Shown one piece after another: positions 26,297 through 37,656 of a DNA stretch of 64,000 nucleotides. Origin of the DNA: Galaxea fascicularis (Eukaryota > Cnidaria > Anthozoa > Scleractinia > Euphylliidae); assembly GCA_948470475.1 (NCBI GenBank), contig OX419342.1, positions 22,110,077 through 22,174,076 of the forward strand, given 5' to 3'. Below the pieces are notes generated by a model. It ran no database searches, was not told the DNA's origin, and worked only from the letters and a program-made list of their open reading frames with translations. The position numbers and the translations under genes are program-made. Numbering within the stretch: the stretch's first letter is position 1; each line of letters begins with the position of its first letter.

Positions 26297-28329
26297 TATC
26301 TGGTATTTATGTAGCGCTTATATTCCAAAGACTCAAATATGAGTTTTGAGTACAAACAGTATTTGACCGAGAGCTTACTAGTCCATCATTAACCGGCTAT
26401 GAAAATATAAGTACGCATTGACCAAATAGAAAGTTATGTTTACGCTAATTTGATCTAAAAATAGGCTATTTTGTTTTTGCAATCTAATTGGGCAAGGTTT
26501 TAAGCTAAACAGCAGAGGGTGAAAATGCACAAAATCAAAACGAAGAGACAGAGGAATAGTAAAGAATGCACTCTTTGATACTGACAAAGATTAATTCAGC
26601 GTTCCTGTACGCAAACATAAGATCAGAAAGCCAGAACTAATTTTATAGTCGAGGGGTGAACCCTCTATGATACGATTGGGTCTTTTTGAACTGGGGATCA
26701 TACACCCCCCAGTAATTCGACCCACCCACAACGCTGCGCTGAGAGTTTCAAACGTGCATCAAAATTTGCATCTTGTGCATACGTTTAAGCATCAACGTGA
26801 GAGTATGGAATAAAATGACATGTTGTCGACGAAAATCATATAACACTGCAAGTTTATGGATATCTTAGAGACATATTTTCAGATTTTGTCTACAAGTTCA
26901 GATTGTTTCTCGTTCAGTGAACGCAGATCAAAAAAGATGCCAGACGAAAGAAATATTCCGAAGGAAGACGACAAAGAACACGATTTTTTCCCCTGCACGA
27001 GACATGAAAATGTCTTATGTGCAGGTGGAAATCGTTTTACGCCATAGGCACAATATCATTCTAAAATTGACAGTTTCAATCAAAATACAGAATGAAAATG
27101 AAATAATATTAGTTCTGTGAATAGCTTCAGCCTTCACCTCATCAGTACAAGCTAGTGTTTTGTTGCATGCATAAAGGCTTTCCCTTTTACGCGTGAGATC
27201 AAAAAATCAAATCTCCTTTAAGTTTGCCAAATATTTATTTTAAGTGTAGAAGTAGGAATTTGCTTACTGAACATCAAAGATATATCATCATCGGGATTCA
27301 TTTAAAAATTCCTTTTATACGACTTGTCCAAACATGTACTCGAATTTGTGACGAAATCGTACTTTGATAACTTCAAAGAACCACACACATCACTTAATGT
27401 TGACAGTTCTACTGGCGATTTTTTCCTTCCCAGTTCTTTCTTTCTTCCACACGTTAACTTATGCTGACGAGCTCTAAGCAAATACGACATGCCACATTCC
27501 TTTTTCAAGGTAGCAAGTAAAAGGACATCAAATCAATCATCTTTCGCTGATCGATCCCTCCAATTCTTTGTTCTACAAACCCCTTCTATCAATCGTATTG
27601 ATATAAATTCAAAACCGGATGTAAGCGGGTACTCGGCTCTACAGAACTGCGACTGATAAAGACGAAGAAAGAAGTGCGTTTGGTTTACTTGGCAGGAATA
27701 TTCTTATGGCTTGATCGACTCTCAGACGCTAAAAGCAGATCTTCGCTTTACCTCGGGGGCTTGCGCTCACACTGGCATTTGCAGAATACGCAAATATTTA
27801 CAGCTACAAAAATTACTCTCAAATTGCCCAAAAAAATGTAATCTTACCAGGAATCGCGTGCGGCGAAACCCTCGTCACGCCAGTCAATTTGAGTTGAAAA
27901 TGCTCCAGTGTTTATTTCCTGAAACCAAACGAGAGTTTCTGCCAAAAAGTCTCCACCCCTCACATCAATTTAAGTGTCATTTACATAACAAATCTTGTCC
28001 ATTGTCTTGCGTTAAAATCGTTTGATCGCGTGCATGGGGAAAAGCTGTTTGTTGTGATTAGCACGCGATTCCAGTTTGCACTTTAATGCATAATTCAAAC
28101 TCTTTTGGCCTTAGTAACAAAACAACCTAACGATTATTAAAGGACGGAGAAGTTAAATTCGGTCCTTGATCGGTACAAACTGAGCAAACCTTTTTCATTT
28201 CGCAAGTTTTAACTTCACAGCCAAAGGAACCAAGACAAGAACTGAATATTTCTTTTCCTTTTTTTCATTTTGAAAAGCTAACAGTACTGCAGAAAATTTC
28301 TATCTAAACAAACAAGTTTGATTTGCAAG
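26297..28329. other. No recognisable gene
   Basis: Spacer inside the inverted duplication; a 104-codon frame at 27711-28025 shows no family signature. Confidence 0.55.
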
Positions 28330-28660
28330 GGCTAACTCCTTCTGGATTCCATTTGTATACTGAAGCGTAAGAACCAAGGTAAGATACTGCTCACCAGCTT
28401 TCATTTGAATACAAACATGAAGTCACAAAAATAAAAACGGAGAACGAGGTAATTAAATTACTTTGTAAAGCGTAATAAACAAAACCACAACAAAATACTA
28501 CCCAGAAGCGTTTGCATAAATTGTCACATTCTAGGATTTCGACCACCGACTCAAAAATTTGAACCACCCTTGCACAAGAAAGCAATGCCAGGGTGGAAGC
28601 CTTCCCATACGTGGACACAGTTGAATATTTTGCAGAAACTGCGCGGTATAAAATGTTAAA
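28330..28660 (+). repeat. ~107-bp repeat family block
   Basis: CTGCTCACCAGCTTTCATTT, GTAATAAACAAAACCACAAC, ATTCTAGGATTTCGACCACC then GACTCAAAAATTTGAACCAC form about two diverged units of the family seen at 14.2 kb. Confidence 0.65.
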
Positions 28661-28663
28661 TTA

Positions 28664-29305
28664 CTATTATTACACAGTTCAGAATTCCATCCCAAGGCAC
28701 CTTGTATAGATAATAAACAGTGTCAAAGAGAAAAACTGCTCAGTGACTTAAGTTCGAATCTTCAAACTTCAAAATTCCAACAACGGACTCGAACGGGGAA
28801 CCACCTTGTACAATAAAATAAACAGGACAACCGGCAAGTTCTGCCCAGTAGCTTTCATGGTCTGCCCGATAGCTTTTGTTTAAGTATTCTATCCCACAAA
28901 CTTGAAACTTCCCTGACACAAAGTTTAAACAAAAGGCTCTTAATCTTAAGATAACGTCTGGAGTCCAACATTTTTTGTTTAAGATGCGCACCTGTTTCGA
29001 TTTTTTTCAAAAAGGCAAAAGACGAAAGGGTTCTTTTCAACTTATGGTTGACGAGCTTTTTTTACACACAGCGAAGAACATGAATATTTAAAAGTGCATT
29101 TCGGGATACATTAGAGAAACTGGAAACTGAACCTCTTTTCTTATAAGAGCGACGGTTACAAAGGATTATCAAGCTGGCAAGCTAGGAACAAACAAATATA
29201 AGAAAAATGGAAGAAAGATATCTTGCTGACAAATTTTAGCCGATCACCTCAACAGTACAAGTTCCAGTTTTAATCATGTTAAAAATACTCCACATTTACA
29301 AGTGT
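28664..29305 (-). repeat. Right arm of the large inverted duplication
   Basis: Inverted counterpart of 25351-25976. Both arms end at an AAT-type microsatellite on their inner side. Divergence is about what I would expect of an old duplication, with small indels throughout. Confidence 0.8.
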
Positions 29306-32225
29306 CGTGAACCGAGGTGTAACATGTGTCATGGTGTAGACAGAAATATTGGTCTTCCACGCATCAAGCTCGTAAACAATAAAATATCGTTACCTTGCAC
29401 GAGGCAGGCTTGCACGCGAACCCGGAATAATTGACATTTTCAATGATTTTAATGGCTTTATCTCAGCTAAATGGAAAACACATATATGGAAAGAATAATG
29501 GTTCATCTGAAAGCTAGACGTAAATAAAATTGATCCTATAGTTACAGACGAATGTCATGCACCTGTGCGAATGGTTGAAAAAGCGAAATAGTAAAATGAA
29601 CGTAATATAAATAGAGACTGAAAACAAACAAAGTTTACAGGGAGGTTCGTCTTGTGTAGAATTGTGAGACGTAACTGTTTTTTGTTGGGGTACTCGAGCT
29701 GTATATTTCGACACTCAGTCCAAGCTTCAAAAGACCGAATTTCTTTTAGCTTACAGGAGACAAATTAAATATTCAAAATTAACGCGAATAAAATATTTTT
29801 TTCCAATACTGCAAAAATTGGTCCCGCGCCAGAAATTTAAGGTGAATTTGACACGACATTCAGTTCAACGAAAATCAAGACTGTAAATTCATGTACGCAG
29901 AACGTTTTCTGTGACAAAAAATTAGCAATTTCCAGATAATGTAACCACAAAAGTTGGTTATGTCAAGTTATAGCCTTCTATGATAATTAAGTTAAATAAC
30001 TCAACACCTTTCACAACAATTACCCCAGTCTTAGCTTACTTTTAAACGAGAAGTAAAACTGAATTACTTTTTAAAAAACAGAAAAAAGGATACTCTTAAG
30101 GTTATGTTATATTTCTAACGCATGAACGTAAATTTTTTCTCATTTGGTTAAAAATTTCACACAGGTCTCATTTCAGCCAGCTCTGAAGTCACAATCTGAA
30201 GCTTCATAATAAAGCCTCGGACAAGTTGACGCTTCGTTCTCCTTGTACGTCGTTACAATAATTTTTATCAAATAAAACAGTCTCCGACATCTCTTGGGGG
30301 GTGATGAGGTTTAGACGCATCAGGCCATCCGATAACTGACAAGGATGTCCCCTTAATGTCCCAATTTGTCATCAGTTCGTAATTATTTCGACACATTTTC
30401 AATGCGGTTATGTTTACGTTATATATAATTTGACAAGTTTCAGTTTTTGCAAAAAGTTGGTATTCGCGTCGTTGGGGTAATTTGTTATCTGTATGAAGCG
30501 TCTGAACGGTACCAACCTTGACAGGGCAGGCTAAGAGTCTGGTTTCCTCGTAGAAATTGAGAAGTCACTCAAAATCCGATGAGTTTCGTTTCTGTCGCAA
30601 GACTCAACCACTAACAAAAGCTATCAAAATGCAAAACATCGCCATGATATGGCCATGTGAGCTTCGCGGGGGGTCTAATTAAAACTTACTAAGACGAATG
30701 ATGTGGTCATTAGCTGCGCTAACACAATAACTTATCAGTTTCTTCAAACTGTTGCTTGCCGAAAAAGCCATGAAATAAAAACTGTAGCAACAAAAAATTG
30801 GGAGTAGATTTGAATATTCCCCTCAGTCCTATACAGCTGCTAAAAGCTACAACATGACTGGATAAATATTTATTGCAACCTGCTGTATTCAACAGTGGTG
30901 AAGATCACTTCAAGAACTGCCTTCTTAATTCTACAATGCAAGAATATTGCATACTGGAAACCGTCATCACTAGAAAATGCTTCTGGCAAAGGCGCTCTTC
31001 AAGCGCGCCGTCTATGTAAAAGACTTGATATTTTTATTATATTAGTGTGATTACTTATCCAGTCTGCACAATAAGCGAGGGACGATTGATTAAACGTTTC
31101 AAGCATGTTGCCAACGTCAGGCGAGATAATAACGCCGATATTAATTGCTAAGAGATGCTCATTTTAATGCTTTTCTTCGTGAAAATCGAACAACTACATT
31201 TTTCAGACTATCCTTTCGTTGCTCAGATACTGTGGAGACTTTGAATATTCATTGAACAGTCCAGAAACCGTGCTCTCTGTCATGCCTCTCAGAAGTACTG
31301 GTCCAAATTCCGAGAAATGCGCACAAAGTCAAACAATTTGGATTTTCTAAGGACAAAGAACCATTAAAAGACGTGGTGTGGACAGAAATTTGGAAATATT
31401 ATGTATTGTTCACGAATGCTGAAGCAACAAATTGATTATCTTACGCCTATGTTTTGTAGCTGATAAAACACGAGCTCTGATTGGCTAACTTGAGGACGAA
31501 ACTGCCCAGAAATGCCTACGGGCACAAAGGCACTGATGTCATTACAGAAGTTAAATTTAAAAGAGACTTGTAACGCCAGCTGAAAACAAGTGCAAGAAGT
31601 CTTATTGTTTGATTATGAATTAAGGGTTTATCAAAATAATTAACAACTGCACTGTGATAAAGTTTTCTGACGTACAGAGACGGTATTTGTCCTTCAAACT
31701 TCAATGAATGTATGAAACATTGCCCTCGCATTTGCATGAGATAGATCTTGCCGACTTTTGGAAGACCAAGTCAGTAATTAGTTCGCGCGAAGCCGACCAA
31801 AAGATGAAACTAACCGTTTGCGGCATACAAAAAGTTGCTAAGTGGCGCATGCGAGCGAAGCCTTCGGGCATGCAGATAAAACGTGATCATACTTTTACCC
31901 TTTTGCAGTCTTTCGCCTTGAAGTGCTTCCGTGCCTGATTCAAACTTACCACGGACAAGTAAACGGTTCAAATTGAGAGACTTGTAAGCTACCGGCATTG
32001 ATTAGCTTCTGGCCAAATAACCTTAAACACTTTATATCCATGCTGGAAAAGTTCGGAAAACAGCCGAAACCTGCCGGAGAAGTCAAAACAAAAGTATGGT
32101 TACTAATCATGCAAACGCATTTCCCCCAATAGGCCTTTGATTTGCCGGCGAAAAGAAAAAGAAAAATCTGGAAAAGCAGACCGATAATGAGGTTCGAAAG
32201 GGCCTCAGTATTTACAAGAGGTACA
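29306..32225. other. No recognisable gene or repeat
   Basis: AT-rich, nothing identified on either strand. Confidence 0.55.
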
Positions 32226-33122
32226 CGGCTTTAAGCGTGGTTTTCACTCCAAGCGCAAGCATCTTTGCAAGCACAAGAGGGTTTACTTCACCTTGAAAAC
32301 GGGCTTAATGCAGGTATAAGCATATAAGCGCAAACAGAAGCACAAGGATCAAAACATTCCGATTGGTTTAGGGCGCTGGATTTCAATGCGATGACCCGGG
32401 TTCAAATCCCGCTCTGGCCACTAGCTGGTGTTGTTCTGGGTAAGTACCTGGTTCAACTCCTCGGTCATCCTTGTAAACTAGCCAACTGGTTTGCCTCCCG
32501 TCAGTTGGGATTCTTATCATGATGTTAAGTTTATTTGAATTATTTGTTTCTTTGCATTTAAGTGGAATGCCTGTGAACTAGCTTGCATAGCTAAGTGCAC
32601 TTCCACTATAAACACAGTACTTTTTTAAACACAGTATTCCCTTTTTTCCTTGTGCTTCCCTGCGTTTGCTTGCGTTGTGCCCGGTTTCGCTTGTGTTATG
32701 CACGCTTTCGCTTGCGCGGTGTGAAAACGGAACAGAACCTTAGCATTACCAAACTCTTATGCTCGTCCAATGAAAGCACCCGTTCCAGATTCCACGCGGA
32801 TTTTACCAGGAAACAAAATGGCAGAAAACACTGCAGTTTGCCAAGGTAGTGCGTAACTACAGGGAAGTAGAATTCAGGTCTGCATATTATCGTAGCTCTT
32901 TTCCAAGGTTATGGAAGTCCCCCTGGCTCTTTCTTTCCCTAAAAATGTCTCTAACCCAGAAGCGTTTGGTTTCGTTCGGTTTTGATTTGAAGAGGAAGCC
33001 GGCTTCTTTCGTCTGTCTTAACTGTGCTTGTGCCCCACGGTGCGTTTTCATTTAACATGGTCATCTTACTTCTCATGCTTGCTCTTACGCTTGCGCTTAC
33101 GTCGCTTGTGAAAACCAGGCTA
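32226..33122. mobile_element. PIF/Harbinger-like inverted-repeat element with a SINE inserted
   Basis: The left end (GCTTTAAGCGTGGTTTTCAC then AAGCGCAAGC) and the right end (GCTTGCGCTTACGTCGCTTG then TGAAAACCAGGCTAAA) are approximate inverted repeats rich in GCTTGCG/CGCAAGC motifs. The same architecture is clearer at 59343-59809. The interior has no transposase frame. A SINE occupies about 32368-32625. Ends are placed by eye. Confidence 0.5.
32368..32625 (+). mobile_element. Second tRNA-derived SINE family
   Basis: It has a B box GGTTCAAATCC at 32399-32409 within a tRNA-like head (GGCGCTGGATTTCAATGCGA), then a tail with AGCTGGTGTTGTTCTGGGTA, CTCCTCGGTCATCCTTGTAA and CCAACTGGTTTGCCTCCCGT. It ends with GCTAAGTGCACTTCCACTAT. 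This tail differs from the SINE at 16.6/44.2 kb, so it is a separate family. It sits inside the surrounding inverted-repeat element. Confidence 0.65.
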
Positions 33123-33197
33123 AAAAATCTGCAAATATTAAGTACTTAGGTAAAATATATACATAGCGTTGGCTCTCAATTGAGCGGGCTGCCTGAG

Positions 33198-33348
33198 TAA
33201 TTTTTGGCGCGATTTTCTCACCCAGCCGTATTTTGGGTCAAACACCGGACTGTGAACTGACTGCCGTCTGAACTGGAGCCTGGAGCGAGATAACCGCTCG
33301 CACAAGTTTCACTTGCCCGCGTCCCAGCGAAAATCGCGCCAAAAATTA
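33198..33348. mobile_element. Small inverted-repeat element (20-bp perfect ends)
   Basis: TAATTTTTGGCGCGATTTTC at 33198-33217 and its exact reverse complement at 33329-33348 enclose about 110 bp with no coding content. Probably a short MITE. I could not identify a convincing target-site duplication. Confidence 0.65.
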
Positions 33349-34639
33349 CACAACCGGGCCAGGGCGCCTAGTGACTGACAAACTGGCACGAGCGTATCTG
33401 GTACGCAGCCAGACGTCAACCTCGTTTGTCAAGTAAGCAAAAGCCGTGTGCCACGACAGTTTTGTAGGAATTTTGCGATTTGTTGGGAACTTTTAACTTT
33501 TAATATGGCTAATTATTTTTATCCGGTTAGTACACTCCGCTTCGGTTTCTACACTCCGAAACTACAGAAGTGGAGACAGAATTCACTACTGCAAAGAAAT
33601 ATTCTACAATCAAGAAAGGTTCCAAACTATTCATCTTAAATCATTTCAAAGAACATTTGCAGAGCGTGTACCGCAGCTAGAATTGCCACCAGAGCTAGCT
33701 CAAACCAACATAGATGACTCCCAATTCGGTTTTGGATTGAATCGTTCAACAACTGATGCAATACTTGTGCCGTTTAAGTCTGTCATCGACAAATATAATG
33801 ATACCTTGATTGCTGTATATATTGCGTTAACTACAGCATAAGACCACATTCCAAGGAATTTCAGTTTGAATGTCTTAGACTTGGGAACAGGTGCATCTCA
33901 ATAGATTGCCATCTACATAAAATGTATACGTACCAAGGCACAACGGCGTCTATTTTGGGAATGAAAGAGAAGTTCGAAGTACTGGTCGGCTGCAGATAAG
34001 GAGGTCAAGAGTTACCATGTACATTCAATTACTATTTTGACTACGTTTTGAAGGTTGCTGCATGTGAAATTGACAAACAGTTTCCGGGTGGCTGGGGTAT
34101 CGAATTAGAATTTAATATACCACATTTTTGTTCAAATAGAAAACAGAGAAAAAATGGCAGAATGAAGGGTGTACAGATAATCAGATGGTTGCTTTACGCC
34201 AATGATCTCGTACTGTTCTGTAAAAGTGTGGCTGAAGTAAAAAAGATCATGAATGTACTAAATGATATATGCTCTCGCTTTCGATTCACCGCATCTCCCT
34301 TCCAAAGACAAAGACCCAAGTATTCAATGTTGAACTTACCAACTCACCTCCATTGTTTTCAATCGCCGGGGGAAAATGCGGTGGAGAATGTATGAGTTCA
34401 CATACCTTGGCCAAACCTTCGGCAAATAAAGATCAAGGCAGCTTTACAGATCTTCGTGTATCAAAAGCAATTGAGAAATTCAATGAAATGAGACCGGCAA
34501 GTTCTTACGGACCAGAAAGTGAATATGACAACAAGAACAAAGCTAATGGTAGCATGTGCGCGATCTCGTCTCCTTTATGTAACGCAAGTGAAGAAATGTC
34601 ATGATCAGAAAATTGGAGACTTTGAAAATATCATATTGA

Positions 34640-35905
34640 TTATGTCGCCTCTTAGATTAGCAGAACTATTGGTATTCTGATATTATTGCAAGACAGAGAC
34701 ACTTTATCCCGCTGGGTACTTTACTAACTATTTATCGATCTCTGGTTGCCCCGTACTTGACATATGGCATAATCCCCTGGGGACAGGCTGCGAAGTCTAA
34801 CTTGCGTAAAATCTTAGTCTTGCAGAAGCGTGCCCTTCGCTTGATGCATTTCTTTCCTTATAATATAAGCCGAGACATTTCGGTGATTTGATTGGTTGAT
34901 AGTATCACTATAACCGTGTAATAGTGGTGTAACAGCAAAAATGGATGGTACAACAAAGTTACCATGACAACACTGAACACAAGGACGTTTTTGCTTTTGT
35001 TTTCAAAAATCCTGGAAATTTCCGGGGAAGAAATTCAACAGCTTGCCGGAAAAGCAGTAAACAAAAATACAAACAAAATAAGGTCTCTTGTGCGTTACCG
35101 AAAATTTATCGGTTCTCATTATAAACAAATAATAGCATGACCTGTACGCGTTATTTTGCAATAATTCCGGCTCGTAATATTTCAAAATTCTCCAAATACT
35201 ATTTTGGACAATTTTGAAATAACACTCGCGGTATTATTGCCAAATATCACTACAGGTCATGCTATTACCTATACTAATAGAGATCATATTTTTCAGTTGT
35301 TCATTTCTTCTAATATCTTGGCAATTAATTTGATTTACTTTGAGACTGTTTCGATCTTTATGCATGATTTTGCCTGTGACTCTGTACTTTTAAACCTTAA
35401 AAATCTCTTCCGCTTCTCAAATTAAATTCACTCGTATAACACAAGGTTCTCCTCAGCTGGTAATTGCTATGTTAAACCATCCAGAACAAACGTAACGCGG
35501 GATTCTATTTCTAGATTAGGGCCAAATCCATGGAATTCTCTGAATGACACTACACGAGAGCTCCCTCGTAAGCATTTTAAAACAGAAATCCATAATATGT
35601 TTCTGTCTTTCCTGGCTCCTGAGGAGATTTACATTGATTCGCCTACCATTATTCAGAAACTTACATCAACTTTTTCACAATGACTTCCACTACTAATTCT
35701 ACTGTTATTTTGTTATATTTAAATTGCATGACGGATACTTACTTTTCCACGTGTTATGTTAATATTTTAAGGGCTATTTTTCACCTATTTTCTTTATACT
35801 TTGTCCAAATTTGACAAGCTGTAATGAAAACATCCTCTCTTCTGTCGCTTCCCACCTCGACTAGCCAATGCTATTTGTGGGAAGCGACCATTTTTTGTAT
35901 TTTTT
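34640..35905 (+). mobile_element. Dead LINE B (CR1-like) 3' fragment nested inside LINE A
   Basis: Encodes, in broken frames, RHFIPLGTLLTIYRSLVAPY, LTYGIIPWGQAAKSNLRKI, LVLQKRALRLMHFF, then after an interruption LFISSNILAINLIYFETVS, a HSYNTR-type block and FKTEIHNMFLSFL. This order is the C-terminal end of a CR1-like LINE protein, followed by an AT-rich tail to about 35905. About 400 bp (34865-35270) between MHFF and the LFISSN block is foreign and contains a long imperfect palindrome. Borders are approximate. Confidence 0.7.
35128..35268. repeat. Imperfect long palindrome inside LINE B
   Basis: Left arm about 35128-35195 and right arm about 35197-35268 are reverse complements with scattered mismatches: AATAGCATGACCTGTA against TACAGGTCATGCTATT, and TTTCAAAATTCTCCAAA against TTTGGACAATTTTGAAA. 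The arms meet almost without a loop. This looks like one end of a fold-back insertion within the LINE relic. Confidence 0.7.
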
Positions 35906-36500
35906 TTCTTTCCTAAATGTTGGATGGAGTTGTTCATGTAGTTGTAATGGTAGTCAGTGGAGTAGACTCCCAACCCATGAAGACGCAGAGGATACAGAAC
36001 TTAGATTCAGATATACTAACACAGACATCCTATACATAACAAAAAACAACAGTGCTGTCTCAGAAATGTGATTAGGAACCAATACTTAAAATACATTGGT
36101 CATGTTTGTCGCTGCTCAAACACTATGTTAACGAAGAAAATGCTGTTTGCGAAGTCGAAGCGTCCATACAAACGGGACCCTTGGATCGATATTGCAAAAC
36201 TATTAAAAATTCTCTATTAAACAGGCAAAGAGCTGTACGGCAAGATAAGGTTGGCATCGCTGCATTAGTTGATCGTGTACTTGACAATGCAACTCGGTGT
36301 TGACAAGATTATCGATTATCGGTATGAGCTTAGTTTTTCAATTCCAGATAAGCCAAGTATGGCCATTAGAAACCAAATTCCAAGCCAGGACGCACGAGTC
36401 CATCCACATTGCTATAAATTTCCGCTCCCTGAGGGAAAGCCGGGAACAAATGAAATAGCCCCATAAACGTAAACACACCATCAGGGTCGTAAAGAGGTAC

Positions 36501-36610
36501 ATGGGATCAGGGGTCACAGGCCCGGGATTTGGAATCACAGCCCCAGGACCTGCGATCACAGGCCCCGGGTATCTGCGATCACAGGTCATGGGATCAGGAT
36601 TAACAAATTT
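36501..36610 (+). repeat. Short GC-rich degenerate repeat
   Basis: Repeats variants of GGATCACAGGCCCCGGG about every 20-25 bp (GGGGTCACAGGCCCGGGA, GAATCACAGCCCCAGGA, GCGATCACAGGCCCCGGG, GCGATCACAGGTCATGGG). It stands out for high GC in an AT-rich setting. Confidence 0.55.
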
Positions 36611-36632
36611 AGGCGGGATCAGGGATCAGATT

Positions 36633-36702
36633 CAACCTCGTCCCCAGGGTCTTTCATCTCCCCACTCCAGAGAGAGCGAGATTGGGGAGATGAACGAGGT
36701 TT
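36633..36702. repeat. 70-bp inverted-repeat element
   Basis: Begins CAACCTCGTCC and ends GAACGAGGTT, with an inner pair TTCATCTCCCCA / TTGGGGAGATGAA. A compact hairpin repeat, probably a minimal MITE. Confidence 0.5.
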
Positions 36703-37656
36703 GCTATGTTTTGGGACCAGGGATCAGAATTTTGAGCCAAAAAATGGGATCACCGACAAACGTGCGAACGTATTCTAGCCGCAAATAAGAACCGGTAAAA
36801 CATTTTACGCCAGGTGGTGGGAAAACTTACTTCAGCTCCAGCCGACCAAGCTCTCCTTGGGATGTCGGAGTCAAGCTTTTATTCGACCACACATCCCTTC
36901 AAGATCTTCAAACTTGTCACTTATAAGCATGAGAAAGTCAGAGTAAAACATACACATCGCAAGCGAGTTCGTTAGAAGGTCAAGGGAGTTTTAGAGTTTG
37001 GTAAATTTCAATTATCTCAGTTAAACAATATTAAAATATTCTAAAATGAAACAAAGACGCGTATTAAATTCAAGATTTTCTTTGGCGTCCCAGCTGGGAA
37101 AGTTTGTCTATTTTTAGAAAAACAATTAAAATGCTCCCAGTAATGTTATGCGCACTTCACAACTAAACACAGTTAATGCTTTTTTCCAGTGATTAAATTT
37201 AATTGTTGAGAACTCGAACTGCTAATCAGCTGTCTGTCAACTGTATAATGAATTTGAGTCAATCAAAAAGAAAAAACCGTGGCAACGAAGCGATTCCAAG
37301 TCTACTGAGTTGTCTCCCTCGACAAGACCACGAGCTCGAGCGAAGCGTTTCACGACAATACAGCTGTAGAAGGATACCTTTTTTGAGCAGTATTACTAAC
37401 GTTCGTTACTATGGTGGCGAGGTGACTTAGCAGTCGTTGTTGAAAGCCTTGTAAAAAAAAAAAGCCTCCAGCAAAAGTGTCAAACTTCGACGGCCCTAAA
37501 CAAGCTATCGAGGCGCAGCGAAAATACATTAACTTAAAGGCCTGTGAACCGCACGTTTCTGCCTCTGGAAGGTTATTTCGATCGAGTTTTGGAAGACCTG
37601 TCATTTGTGTTTTCTGCATCTCGACACTATTGTCTCAAAAGGACTGGAATGTTAGC

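Larger units (their letters stand above)
33650..36300 (+). mobile_element. Dead non-LTR retrotransposon A, split by a later LINE insertion
   Basis: Two collinear pieces of one reverse transcriptase. Piece 1 (about 33650-34640) shows QFGFGLNRSTTDA, then a segment with an in-frame stop before DHIPR, a second stop inside a GCR*GGQ block, FNYYFDYVLKVAA, and LLYANDLVLFCKS, where the catalytic YADD is YAND. Piece 2 (about 35905-36300) resumes with EDAEDTELRFRYTNTD, ILYITKNNS, LKYIGHVCRC, TKKMLFAKSKRPY and RDPWIDIAKLL. The 1.25 kb between them belongs to another LINE. Stops, frameshifts and the YADD change show it is inactive. Confidence 0.75.

Noticed and set aside
26113..26355. Poly-Leu/poly-His/poly-Ile open frames
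   Set aside because: Translations of the (AAT)n(GAT)n(AAG)n microsatellite.
27711..28025. 104-codon open frame
   Set aside because: Composition is ordinary for non-coding AT-rich sequence and no motif or splice context supports it.
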